64,000 nt of DNA from Sequoia sempervirens. Taxonomy: Eukaryota > Streptophyta > Pinopsida > Cupressales > Cupressaceae. This document shows positions 47,450 through 59,569 of this stretch, piece by piece. The stretch spans positions 117,568,128 through 117,632,127 of the forward strand of contig VDFB02252616.1 in NCBI GenBank assembly GCA_007258455.2. Direction: 5' to 3'. The number at the start of each line of letters is the position of its first letter. Position 1 is the stretch's first letter. The translations under genes were made by a program, and so were the position numbers. The notes under the pieces were generated by a model. The model was not told the DNA's origin, ran no database searches, and saw nothing but the letters and a program-made list of their open reading frames with translations.

Positions 47450-49330
47450 TTGCGGAGTCTCCTTAGCAATTTTCTCCTACCAGCGGCCTTGGGGCTGTTC
47501 GGGTCCGCCTTCCTGGGTTTCCTCCTTGTGTTCACCATTCCCAATAGTGGAAGGCTATCGCCTTCTTAGACTCCGGATCCCAACACCCTCTTCGCTACCA
47601 GTTTAACTTACGCAAAATTCAGACCACCCTTCCTCCTATTGGGTCTTACCATCTGGACTTCTGTGTCTAGAACTCCACTATGATTTCGCCATTTCAAATG
47701 GAAAACCGATGTTGGCTCTCCGCCATCTGGGCCTCCAGTTCCCCTATGCCACAAGTGGTTTTTGAAACAAAATTTTAAAGCGGCCGCCACCTCGCATCTT
47801 TTTGACCCTCGGACCCCGGACCTCCTACCGCCGTCCAAGAATTTAAATCCACCAACTAACCTACCAGTCGTACTTGCATTAAATGAGGGCATTAATTGCT
47901 ATTGAGGGTATAAATAAAAGGGCTAAGTTGTCATTTTCATTTTTCAGGTTTTCCATAAGAGATCAGAGTGCTTGCTAGAGGAGATCGGTGCACCCTTTGC
48001 CCGTCGCCCTCGATTTTGAGATCATCATTCGACCACCCTTAGTGGATTTCACGTCTTCTCTCATCGGACTCCTGAGGTAGGCTTTTTGTTCACTCTCCTG
48101 GGGGGTTTTTATAATTTTAATGCCTAAAATGATGAATAACATGGGTTAAAAATGCTTTAATTAGCTAAAACATGATAAAACACATAAAACCTATATCTTG
48201 GAATCTTCAAAAAACCTCCAAAATGCCCTCTTAGTTCGATCTAAAACTTGGCCTTATTGCAGTCGTTCGTCGCCCAAGGGTGTTTACGTCTCTCGGGCCC
48301 AGGTCTTCCTTCCACTACTAGTGAAACCTTAGAAAATACAACTTTTAGCAAATGGCTGCACCCTCTTTTGGGCCCACCTACCTAGACCTTTGTCATCCGA
48401 TTGCCGTGAATGCAAACTTCAAATGATGAAACTTGGCCGCCATTTTTGCTTCTCGGGCTCGAAACCCCGGACATCCGTGTCTGGAACTCCACCGAGCTCC
48501 CGTCGTTCCCAGACGGCAGAATGAACCTATTTTCCCAAGAGCTGGGTTCCACCTTGCCTCTCGTCGTCCAACGTTAAACTCTCAAATGAATTGATATTTC
48601 ATCTTGTTGGATCCCGGTCCGCAGACTTTAGTCGCCACTTTGCTGTTTTAAACGGTAATTGGTCGGTGACCTTCTGCCTCTCGGGCCCTAGGTCCTCATT
48701 TTCTGGGAGAAACAGATAACGTTGAACTTTGACATTCATACCCTCACCGGGCTCTGCCATCTGGGATTTCGTCCCGCTTTCACCAGTTTAAAAGGGAAAA
48801 ACACGCCCACCTTTCTGACCTCCAGGCTCCACCCTCCTATTAGCCAAATGAAAACGTAATGAAGAAAATCTAATGTCCAAGCTTGACACCGGGTTTGGTT
48901 TGTCGGGCTGCTCCCTCTGGACTTCTGTCTGATGCCCACTGTTCTGAACAGCGAAAATGTGATAGCTTCCTGCGCCTTCAGGCTCGAGTGCTTGGAAATA
49001 GAAACTAAATATCGGTTGTCATTGGCCCACTCGGGTCCTGGACCCTGAAGTTTCATCCCTGGAACTTCGTTTCTTGCCAACTGTTTCAAAAAGCGAACCC
49101 CTGATAGCTTTCCAGGCCTGAACCTCCGGGAGCCCCAAAAGTGATCAAAATGACCTCAAATTTGAAAACTAATGCCTACCCACGTGCTCTAATTTAGCCC
49201 TCTTCGACACGAGCCTCTCAAACCATCAAAATGTGAAGATGGGAGAAACCATCTAGATTGCCCCGACCTATTTTCCCTTTCAAAACAGCATTCCTGCCAG
49301 GGAATTTCGCCCCCCTGAGCCCGGATTGTC
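47450..49330 (+). repeat. GC-rich diverged repeat, period about 140-156 bp
   Basis: Units begin TGGAACTTCG-like and carry a short palindrome and a GGGCTCCAG-like end. Clear unit starts: about 47516, 47668, then 48482, 48624, 48762, 48918 and 49060. The block stands out by GC content from the AT-rich window. Identity between units is low and was judged by eye. Confidence 0.6.
47908..47917 (+). promoter_or_regulatory. TATA-like box of the X element
   Basis: GTATAAATAAAAGGG about 570 bp upstream of nothing coding but about 1.6 kb ahead of the ORF, preceding a leader with a plausible splice donor. The start of transcription would fall near 47940; this is inference. Confidence 0.5.
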
Positions 49331-49482
49331 TAAAATCCTTTAAAACGTGACCAACAACATCTAAAAGGAAAAGGTTTAGCTTCATTAACCACATGATGTT
49401 TAATTGAATTTAGTCCATGGGATTTTGACTTTAACACTAATGTTTTTATAAACGATTGTACTCATTATGTCCATGTCTGCAG
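48076..49482 (+). other. Possible 5'-leader intron of the X element
   Basis: CTCCTGAG then GTAGGC at 48076 resembles a donor. TTATGTCCATGTCTGCAG ending at 49482 is a good acceptor with an upstream pyrimidine-rich stretch. The ATG of family X lies six bases further, at 49488. The intron would hold most of the GC-rich repeat. Not proven. Confidence 0.4.
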
Positions 49483-49487
49483 GATAT

Positions 49488-52400
49488 ATGGAATCAGGTG
49501 CAGGACCCTCAGGGGCAACTACAGAAAGGGACAAAGGAAAGAAATCGGGAAAGACTCCTCATGGGAAGGAGGATAAAGACTAGATGAAGTTCTAGTTCCA
49601 GGGTGAACCTCTACGTTCAAAAATTGTCACAGACTGGAAAGAAATCACAAACACCAATATCGGCCATGTCAATATTGATGAATTTAAACGAAGGGTCAGA
49701 ATTCACCCAAAGACTGACAATGCCAAATTGATTAGGTAGAGTGGAATTGCAAAAGCTGCACGCTTCCCCTCATTTCTCATTGCCCCTAAACTAGTCATGG
49801 CGTGTCGGCAAGCCTACCAACCTGAGACAAGGACCATCGTTGACAAAGATGGGAATAATCTCACTAACATGTCAGCTGAGGGAATCACGAAAACCTTCCA
49901 CATTCCTACCTTTGAGGAAATGGATGTGCCAACGATGGAAGAGGGAAAAGCGACTTGGAATGAAGACCCAATGGGTTGCAGAAGGTTGATAAACCAATTC
50001 TGGCTCAAGGAGAAAAGAGGCAGTGCTACAAAGGTCCCTCAGGAACTCTTTCACAGCGATTCCCATGAAGACTATCATGACCTAGTCACCATGTTGAGTC
50101 AGGTAATGGGCCTACCTTCTACTAAATTTTTTCAGGAATTGATGGTGTACTTTGTTGAACAAATCCTCCGTGGGGATGAGGATGTCACCACAAAAGCCTC
50201 ATTCTAGTGGGGAGGCATCATTAGCAACTGCTTCCATGAGTAGTTTATGCATAAAAAAGAGCTCCAAATTCTACATGTCCTCCTATCTAGTCTATTCACT
50301 GGCAGAACAAAGGAAGTATAGTGGACTATTTGTGGCACCACAAGAGGAGTCGGGCTGGAGACTGAAAGCCTATGACCGATACCCCCAACTCCAATTCAGA
50401 AACTTTAAGAAGGAATACTGCAAGGTGAATGACATATTTATTGGTCACATTATCTAGTTGCTCAAATGGGATTTTGAGAGGAGGGTCTCTCATAGCATGC
50501 GGGAATTCCTAAAGTATTACACTTTCATGTTCCTACAATTTCCCAAATTCACCTACATTTGTGCCCAAGGTTTCACTAAAAGACCAAACAAGCTGCCCTA
50601 GTACCCCAATGACCAAATTATACTATTGGAACTCTCTTGACAGCTATAGGATGTGCACACCATCCCCAGCAGCAAACATTTGGCAGGAATCTCTTATCCC
50701 TTGACCTTCAGTTAGGGTATGTATAAATTGCAAACCTCCTAGTGTGCTGGGAACTCAGAGAAGGAGTTGGCAAAGTACCACTTCCGACTACATACAACTC
50801 GCCCATGGTTGGACCCGTATGGACGTGTGAGAAAAGCGTTGGGACCAGAGTACCCCCACTTGCATCATGTTGAGGATTTCTGGGATAACTACCAGGATGA
50901 CAAAGAGGTACGTGCTAGGCACTACATGAGGATGACTCCATACTTCGTAAGAAGGGTGCAACTGTTCCCTATACCGGATCAAGTTGAGGAAGATGAAAGA
51001 ACAGTTATGGATCCTAGGTATAATGCAGTCTCCAACTTATCGCTGCCTGTAATTGATTGGGATGAATAGGAGGTCGATGACCTTGACATCATAACCAAAC
51101 CCGTCATGGCCCAGACTGAAGAATGGGTTCAAAGACAAGTGGCCTAGCTAAAGCAGAAAGGAGTGGTCCTAACGTATGAAGGGCTAAAGAGTGAGCCCAG
51201 TACCACCGAACATGTCACCGCCACAACTTCAATGGGAGGGACATCAAAATCTCCTCCATTGACCAGGTCAAAAAAGAGGAAACAGACCAAAATAGAGCAA
51301 TCTCTAGATCCCAAAGTGTACACCAGAAAGGATTCACGGGGCTCACCTTCCAAGAGACCAAGACAAAGAGGAAGTGTTGCAGAACAACCTGTAATTCAGG
51401 AGGGTGGGGAAGCTAGAACTTCTTCCAGCTCACCCTGTCTCAACCACCTTGGCATCTGTCTCCCAAGCAATTATCACCACATCCCCTCCTGTGATGGATA
51501 TCTCAGTCCATCTCGCACCTTCCCCCCTGGCTGGGCGCATAATAGTGGTTGAATCTTCCTCTGTCGCAACTACTCCACCTTCCTTCACCGCCACGTTGCC
51601 TACTACATCCCTCCCACTGGCAGCAGCGATAGTTCCAATGTTTGCACTGGCATTACCAGAGGCTTTTTCTCAGCATATGCAAAATATCCCCTCTGAGCTC
51701 TCCTAGATCTTCATGGACCCCACCATTCAAACTGCCCTAGCACGGGTCCTCACCACTGTCACACCCTCACAACCTCCCATGGGACCACCAACAATGGAGG
51801 CCACAATGTTAATTTCTGAGGAGTGGGAGAGATGGGAGCAAGAAGCCTTGAAGCCAATTGAAGAGGAGGCTGATGAGTACTATGAACACCCAGAATACAA
51901 ACACTAGAAAATTGACAAGGTGGCCTATGAAGAGGAAGGAATGGACTCTTCCGAGAGTGGAGGGGAGGAGGTGGACGCTAGTGGTAAATTCATCGTACAA
52001 ACTTTCAATGATGATCTTGAAGAAGAAATGGCCAGGCAGCTGAAATGTGATGAGGAAGAAACAAAAAGGTCATCTCCCAAAGAAGGGCAGGAGGGTGAAA
52101 AGACAACGAAAAAATGTAGAAATCCCTCCAGGGGAAAAACAGCTAGAGATTGTGCCACCGCCTCCTAGAGAAGAGGAAGATATAGAAGAAGACAAGCTCG
52201 AGGAGTACATGCACAAGGACAAACAGATTGGGGAATCAAAGGAGAAGCAAATTGAGACAAAGGAAAGTCCCTGAGGGAGATCGACTACTAGGCCTCCCGT
52301 AAAATGCCTGACATTCATCCAAGACTCCAGTGAAGAAGAGGGAGACAACACCAAAATGAAAGAAAGGACTACCATGAGCGAACAAATGGAGGTCCAAACA

Positions 52401-53680
52401 AGGGAGGGTGAAGGTAATCAAGAGTCGCAAAAGGAAATTCTTCCATGCTCGAATGGTTGGAGAGGAAACTTGAGAAGAAGACTCCCGCTCTGAAGGATCC
52501 GAGAGCAAGGCTAGAGGTTATCCTAGCCTAAGAAAAAATCTCAACCAGGAAGGAGAAGAAGCCTAAAGTTAGATCCAAGGTAACAATGGATGCTTCCAAG
52601 TCCCGAACCGTACAGATAGCAACACCCATGATAGACCAGGAGGGTGTAAACTATAATGTTTCCACCATTAATTTGGGAACTTCTACCAAAGAGAAAAAGG
52701 TGGGACACCTTGAAGAGTCAATGGCTATAGTGGTGCACCTAATACGATAGGACAAGGTCTTGAAGGATGAAGTTAAAGTACAGGTGGCTACCTTGACAGA
52801 TTACATCCAACAATGGTCTTTAGTGGATGACATGCCTACCACATCCGCGACTCCAACCCAATTGCTTTCCAAGGAGAAAATTGACAAATTAGAGAAGAGA
52901 AAGAACTTGGACAAGACTATAGAGAGCTGGTTCCGACAGGTTCTGTACGTCGGAAACATGGGTATCGGTCAGGTTGTTCAAAAATCCAACAAGTTCTTGG
53001 ATCTGCAACAATCTCTAGAGAGCATGAAGAAGCTCTGCACCAACTTCCTTGCAACATATGATTCCACCTATCCAAAGATTGAGGCCATCCTTTGGTTACC
53101 AAAGGCCACATGGGAAAAGGAGCTCACATTCAAAAGAGATGACCACTGGCTAGTGGACGTGTGGAGGTAATATTTTGATAACAAAAGGGAAAGGTTGCAA
53201 CAAATAATGGATAAAGTGAATCCAGACATCGAATGGGTCAAGGAAATTAGGGAGGATTGTGCCCGATATCTAAAGTTGATGACAGAATTTGACATGCCCA
53301 CGGTGCAAATGGATCTGGAGAAAATAAAGCCTTATTTCCAGAAGAGGATGGAGGATGGGATGTCCAATGAAGTAACTGTGAACTTCATGAGTTTTTCCAC
53401 CCGTATCTTCACCCATTCGGAGCTCTTTTGAGATCAAGCCACAAAGTATGATGAAGACTAGAAGAAGCTTGAGGACAACTCGAAAGAATGGAGTTATCAG
53501 ATGTTGCAGTCTAAGATAATAGAGGTCGACAAACTCCAGCCAGTTATCTTGAAATTCATGGAGTATGTAGCTTTGAAGAAGCAGGAGGGTAGCCCTATTA
53601 TTAGTGAAGAGCTCCTAAAGGAATAGCTATAGCAAAAAGAGCAGTCAACAAAAGACAAAATGCTAGAGTGTTGTCACTAA
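49488..53680 (+). pseudogene. Family X protein, copy B
   Basis: Unrecognised protein of roughly 1,300-1,400 codons in several frames. From the start MESGAGPSGATTERDKGKKS: segment 1 (49630-50150) with TNTNIGHVNIDEFKRRVRIH, VDKDGNNLTNMSAEGITKTF and HDLVTMLSQVMGLPSTKFF; segment 2 (50230-50720) with SSYLVYSLAEQRKYSGLF and MREFLKYYTFMFLQFPKF; segment 3 (50760-51060) with WLDPYGRVRKALGPEYPHL and FWDNYQDDKEVRARHYMRM. Then a basic, nuclear-signal-like TRSKKRKQTK, a Pro/Thr/Ser-rich region, an acidic region (51830-52270), and a helical end (52700-53680) with KDEVKVQVATLTDYIQQW and LPKATWEKEL. Stops are mostly TAG where Trp or Gln is likely. All segments recur in copy A. The VDKDGxxLxxMSAEGIxKxF part recalls domains labelled putative plant transposon protein. 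Confidence 0.75.
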
Positions 53681-54690
53681 AGGACAAAATAGGGAAAAGA
53701 AAAGAATGTAAATTTAAATTGTAATATATTTGGGGGTAGATGAAACCCTATTTTATAGTGAATCTTGGCCACACAATGAAAATCAATCTTGGTCGTTCAT
53801 TTAGCTTTTTGAACACTATAAATAAGGGGTCTCCTCTCATTTCAAAAGGGAGTTGAGTTGTTGTAAAGACATGCTACAAAAATTTCTATTGAAAATACAT
53901 TCACTTGGTGCATTTTCTGAGTTCTCCACATGTTGCATGGTTCAATCTCCATTGTTAGATGCTTTAGTTAGATTCAAAGTTCTTAGATAGACTCTAGTCA
54001 TGTTGTTCTATGATTATAGAAATTTATGTTGTGTTGATGCCTTCCAGCCCATACTTTTTGTTGTTTGTTGCTGGTAAATGGCCTTGCAAAGTTATCCTAG
54101 GCTGAAATTTGAAGCTGCTCTTTAAATCTTTATCTTTATTCATGCATGTAAATGGTGGATGAATGGTAAAATATCTATAGAAATTTGAAGATAGCATAGA
54201 TTTCATGATACTGTAGATTTCTTGGTTAAGTGGATTTTTGTTTGAAGGGAGTTTTCCATAGCAGAACCTCCATGATCACTATTCACAGTTAGTTGCAGAT
54301 CTAGGAACCTTCTCTCTTCCCTACTCTTTTTCCTTTTTTTTAAGAAATAGTCTGTGCTAAGGTTCATTGCACATTGTAAAGCCAAACTTGAAGAAAACAT
54401 CAAAGTTTCAGATTGTTGTTTGAACCTACAGTAAATAGCATCGTAACTCCTACCCCAGAAACTTCAAAATTCAAGATCCATTCTGCATCCATCTATGTAA
54501 GTATGCCCTATGATTACCAGCAAAATCACATAAACATCAACTGAGGAGTTCCATGCAAGTCATGACCTAACACCCGAGAGACCTTGGGGATATTTTCAAC
54601 AACTTGTCATTGGAATATTTCCTTTCAAGAGAGGTAGTGCACATACGCATTACCTGTGTTGAGAAAGTGTGTAAAAAACACCCATCAACA
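53669..54690 (+). repeat. LTR-like 3' end of the X element
   Basis: It may begin TGTTGTCACTAAAGG at 53669, has an ACTATAAATAAGGGG box near 53810-53826 and ends CATCAACA at 54690. About 1 kb, typical in size. But the X ORF would read a few codons into it, and the left end of the element (47264 on) shows only the first six bases in common, so the LTR call is tentative. Confidence 0.4.
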
Positions 54691-54695
54691 GTACT
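54691..54695 (+). repeat. Target-site duplication of the X element, right copy
   Basis: GTACT, matching 47259-47263. Confidence 0.93.
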
Positions 54696-55103
54696 GATGT
54701 GATCATGCCCTTGGAGTTAGAAATTCCTACAATGTGAATTTCTCTTCAAGACCTTATTGATGATACCACTTATAAAGACCAACTATTGCACTAGCTTGAG
54801 ATGCTCGATGAAAAGTGCGTTAATACTCTTGAGCATCTCCAAGCTTACATTAAACAAGTACAATGAAAACATAATACTAATGTCATTCCTTGAACATTTT
54901 GTAAGGGTGATTTCATTTTGTATGAGAATAAATGCAATACTCACGATGACCCTGAAGATAAAGATAAATTTAGCCCTAATTGGTTAGGACCTTACATAAT
55001 CGATACCAGTTATGGGTCTGGTGCTTACGTCTTAATAAAGCTCAATGGAACACCCCTTAAGGAACCTATTAATGTCACACATCTACATCAATATTACCTC
55101 TAG
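54691..55103 (+). pseudogene. Tat-like integrase, C-terminal part
   Basis: Continues the integrase cut at 47263: DVIMPLELEIP, LEMLDEKCVNTLEHLQAYIK, then (54918-55103) FSPNWLGPYIIDTSYGSGAY and PLKEPINVTHLHQYYL before the stop. This is the GPY/F-type module and tail of Tat integrases, ending the pol ORF. Confidence 0.9.
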
Positions 55104-55559
55104 TCTCTTTAAATAGTATGATTGATAAAGTAGTGTTGTATAAAGTCATTTGAATACATTCTAAATACTTTCGTATTGCTTCATTCTCGACAGGTAATCA
55201 AGTGTTTGTCTTGAACACTAGGGTAATTATTTAAGATATTTTAATAATTACTTTATGTTACATATGATTCACCATCTTGTTATGTTAATTTTGATCCTTA
55301 TATGAATTATAGGTGTATCTAATTAAACATACCCTCCTTAAAGCAACAGTGTTGTATCTAAAGTGAAACTGAAATATGGTTTGCATTAGATCACATCAAT
55401 CATGTTAAATCATGTAGAAATTAAGTAAATAATTTACACAAGTTATTTAATTAATAAAAATTATATTTAACATTTAACCACAATAAGACATATTGCAAAA
55501 AATAAAATGCTTATATATATATATATATATATCCAAAGTTTTATGTACATCTCATCATA
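55104..55559. other. No gene seen; AT-rich with a TA microsatellite
   Basis: Follows the pol stop codon. A TA run lies at about 55511-55532. It separates pol from the 3' end of the antisense PMD gene. Confidence 0.5.
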
Positions 55560-56125
55560 ATATACAACATTAGGTAGGTCTGTGAGAACTAGACCCCTCA
55601 AGCTCTGGCACTTGTGATCCAGTCCCCAAACGTTGTGAGATGGTCGTGTGTGATCGTGATCATGATCCACTGGCTCTGAGTGAAAACTCCAGACCCTATA
55701 CTTGTCGAAGAGCTACATGTCGCTCCTCTACTATCTGATCCCTCTATGTCCATAGTTGTGATATCTCTGCATGCAATCTCTCCACCTCTGCTAGAGTCTA
55801 GGATGACTATCTTGTGCTCTCAACTCGACAGAGTCATCTCCTCATGCTCTCATACATTGCTCATAGCCTCATGAAAGGTTTGAGTGACTTTGGCTCCTCC
55901 TCCACAATCGATGGGGGCACTTAATTAGGGTCCATCTCCTCCTCATCAATGGATGTAGGTAATATCTCTATGGTAGCCTGACGATAGAACTCTTGCTAGT
56001 CTCTTGTTGCTCCTACAAGATAGAAATAATACACAATCAGTAAACATCATCATGATATATATATATAAAGTATAAACACTAAAGTACATGCATAAAACAA
56101 AATATCATCACCTATATCTCCAGTC

Positions 56126-59100
56126 TGTAACACCCGCCCTGAAACCCTAGAGAATGTAACACATTTAAATGAAAGCGAGCAATTTTTTTTCTCAAAGTGA
56201 TATTATACATATGAGTTATGCTACACTAGCACCCACACTCTCTAAGGATCATGGCAATGCTTAAATAAAGTACAAGTCTAACTAATACAATTAAACATCA
56301 CATGCATTTAATACTCATAAATAAAGTACATACATCCATCATCATTAAATTACAACACATAAGATACCAAAGATGTGATATTGTTTCATACATCTTACAT
56401 TCATTTCATTTTATAATATAATGCTCATTCACAAATGAGATAGTTTAAACACAAGATTTACAATTACAAATTACAAAGGCGCTCCTCGATTACACTTTGA
56501 GGAGTGATACAATTTACAAGGTTACAACTGTTACAAAAGAGTACATGAAAGAATAAACAATTCCACTAGTACACATGAGCTCTCCATCAAGAAATACTCG
56601 TGAACATGAATGAGATAAATAGGAACTTGTCCCACGAAAAAAGTTATCTAAGAATAGCAACACCGGTGAGAGAACCTAACGGAAGAAATAGCACGATTTC
56701 CTCCCAACCACGTGGTACCTGAAGGTCCACTCCCTTTGTGCTAGGAGATAGTAAAAGAGTTTCCAAGACCACACCTACAATCCCGTAAACACAGGAAAAT
56801 ACATTTCTAAGCAACACAAGTACAAAACTCACAAGACAGTTACATTGCTTCTAGATAACAAAGATCAAGTACATCATTTGTACACCACACACTAACTATC
56901 TGACTGTTGTTGTAGGAAGAGTGTCACACATAATTTTCTATGAGTTACCCTAGCTCAACCTTCCTAGGCTACCGAACCCCATCTTGGGTTACCCTGACTT
57001 GCCTCTACTGGCCGCCAGACCCTCATACAAACTCTGTGTCTCGCATCATCTCAAGCCTTAACAAGCACATGAACCATGAGAGAGGCATTCATTATCTTTA
57101 TTAGTGTCAAAGTTCTCCATGAATTCTTTTAAATTATTACTTGATTAAACCCTGGGCGAGTTACCCTAATGCCCCTTTGTGCACCGGACCCCACAAAAAG
57201 CCACCCTCCTATAGACAACACAAAGTTTAAATCCACAATACTATGGGTAAACAAGGTGCACATAACTGATAACACATCTCAATCTTAAAACATAAGTTCT
57301 CACAACCTATTCATAGTAACCAGGTATCCATACTATATCACACATCCTGTTCATGTTAACTGGGTGTTCAAATTGACTATATCCACGTGCACTACCCAAG
57401 TAAACTCAAAAGCCAAACCAACACAAGATACAACCCCCACCACAAAGGAGACACATCTGGAAGTCTTTCATAAACAATAACTCAATTTTCCCCAACAACG
57501 AGAATGAGAGAAACATAACTTTTAAACAATTTCAAGCACAAGATAAAATCTAATATTAGGATATTCTAAATCCAAATAAGACAATTACATATTGCATGCA
57601 AACAATCAAAATAATACATAATTTCATTTACATTTTCAATAAGAAACTAAAACTAATTGTTTATCTTCAATTCTTTTCAATTTCATCTAATGATAAAATC
57701 AACTTAACTTTAATTTCATCTACAAGCAATAAAAAAATTAACACTAATAGTTTAACTCCAATTTCACAATAATACACACCACAATAAAAACAATTTCTTT
57801 ATAAAAGTCATTTTATTTTAACTATTCATATTTTTCATACACCAAATAATACATAGTATTCATTTATCTTTTAAAATCATTTCATCTTAAAATAACTACT
57901 TGTGCATTTTCATACACCTAATTAAAATTATTTTTTTTAATAAAATCATTTTATTATCAAACATCTACTTTAAATTTCAATTTTCTCTTTTAAATTTCAT
58001 TCTATAATTAGTCTATTTCATGCATTTGCATACATCTTTTATCAAAATATATTTAAATAAATATATATATATTTAAAATATTCATTATATCAAAATATCC
58101 AATTAAATAAATATATTTAAATATATATAATTAAATATGTATAATACATATAATTATACATAAATATAAATATATATTATTTAAGTAATTAAAAATAATT
58201 TACCATATTCAAACAATACTAATCATGTGACTTCAATAAATTTTATGTTTGGATCTGGGATTTTCTAATATTTTTATTGAAGGTGCACCACCGAGTCTTT
58301 GAAAATATATAAAAAAATCAGCCATACCCAGTTCGTACATTTTGAGTTATGATTAATTTAGTGACCCTCTATTTCTGTTGTTTTTTTAATATAAATTTTT
58401 CTAGAGGTAAAATCTAATATTTTATTAGAGGATTTTATTTTCAATCCTAGAGAGGTTTTTTAAATTATCTATTGTTTTCTTTTTCAATTTTCTACCATTT
58501 AAAATTCGTTTCCCTGTAGAGGATCTACAATTTTCACAATCCTTCTACAAAGGTTTCCAAAATTTCACAACAGGTTTAACAGACATCCCTTCAAAACTTT
58601 AAATCAAAACCTCCATGAAACACACAGATCTTCTAAAATTTCAATTTCACAATATCTAAATAAAACTTCTACAGAATTGTACAGATAATCTTTTAAAACA
58701 CAAATTAAATAAACAAAATAAAATAAGGGACCTAGATCCTCAAGTTTGAATTGATGAAGAATGAAGTTGAGCCTTCAAATTTCAATTTCCAAGTTTTTCT
58801 CAAAGATCTCTTCATCTAGAAGATGTACAAAAAAAATCCAGCCAAAAGCTTCCCTGTAAGCTTTTTCAATTTTTTTACCAAAATACTTCACACAAAATTC
58901 CTGTATCCATTCCTATGAAAAAAAAATAATAATTTTTTTTCTTTCAATTAATCCCAATATTCTTTCTGTAAAATAATCTTAAATAAAATCTCCTAAAATT
59001 AACTAACACTTATCACATAATATATCTTCTTAATCAAAGATATTTTCATTATGCAATTACAACTTATCTTGCATGTAATCAAAATTGAACCATTAGTTCT

Positions 59101-59569
59101 AACTTCAACATTCAACTTAAGATCAATTTTTTTTAAGTCTAAGTCAAAATTCAAAACATGAAGAAAACAATTCTTTTAAAAAAAAAAAAAATTCCTTAAT
59201 TTAAATTTGTACAATTAAAATTAACAAATGCATTTAATTAAATATCCCCTTTTTAGTATTTAAATCACAATTTAATTTCAAAATAAATTTAAATAATTTA
59301 AACTATGCACTTTATCAAAACAAATTTAATTTATTTATTTATTTAATCAACAAGCTTAATTTAATTAATTAATTTATCTACTTAATAAGATAAATTTAAT
59401 CAAAAGATTAAATTACCTTACTAGACGAATTAAATTAAATAACAACTTTTAACAACTTTAATCTAAAATACATAAATTAACATTTAAAACATTTAAACAT
59501 TAATTTTCACAAACAAACTCACAAAATAATAAATTATCAAACAACCAAAGATGACATGACACTACAACA
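56126..59569. mobile_element. AT-rich LTR-like insertion within the PMD gene
   Basis: The left edge reads TGTAACACCCGCCCTGAAAC, a start common in plant Ty3 LTRs; the right edge ACTACAACA is a matching TG/CA-type end if read from the other strand. PMD coding sequence lies on both sides but not inside. The centre, 57560-59560, is extremely AT-rich (TAATTAAATA-type). No target duplication was found (CAGTC against AACCA) and no second LTR, so this could be a solo LTR with uncertain edges. Confidence 0.45.

Larger units (their letters stand above)
47264..54690 (+). mobile_element. 7.4-kb insertion encoding only family X (copy B)
   Basis: It is bounded by a GTACT duplication and has TGTTGTG at the left and CATCAACA at the right, i.e. 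TG...CA ends as in LTR elements. It holds a GC-rich leader, a TATA-like box, a possible leader intron and one long decayed protein. No gag, protease, RT, integrase or transposase was found. The first and last kilobase do not look alike, so paired LTRs are not visible; either the LTRs are too diverged, the element is a recombinant, or it is of another class. Confidence 0.8.

Noticed and set aside
47601..47892. Minus-strand frame of 94 codons in the GC-rich block
   Set aside because: It lies within the diverged repeat and shows no motif; GC-rich sequence makes long chance frames.
47264..48300. A 5' LTR matching the 3' end of the X element
   Set aside because: Apart from TGTTGT at the start and a TATA-like box in each, the sequences do not align, and the TATA boxes are at different distances from the ends.
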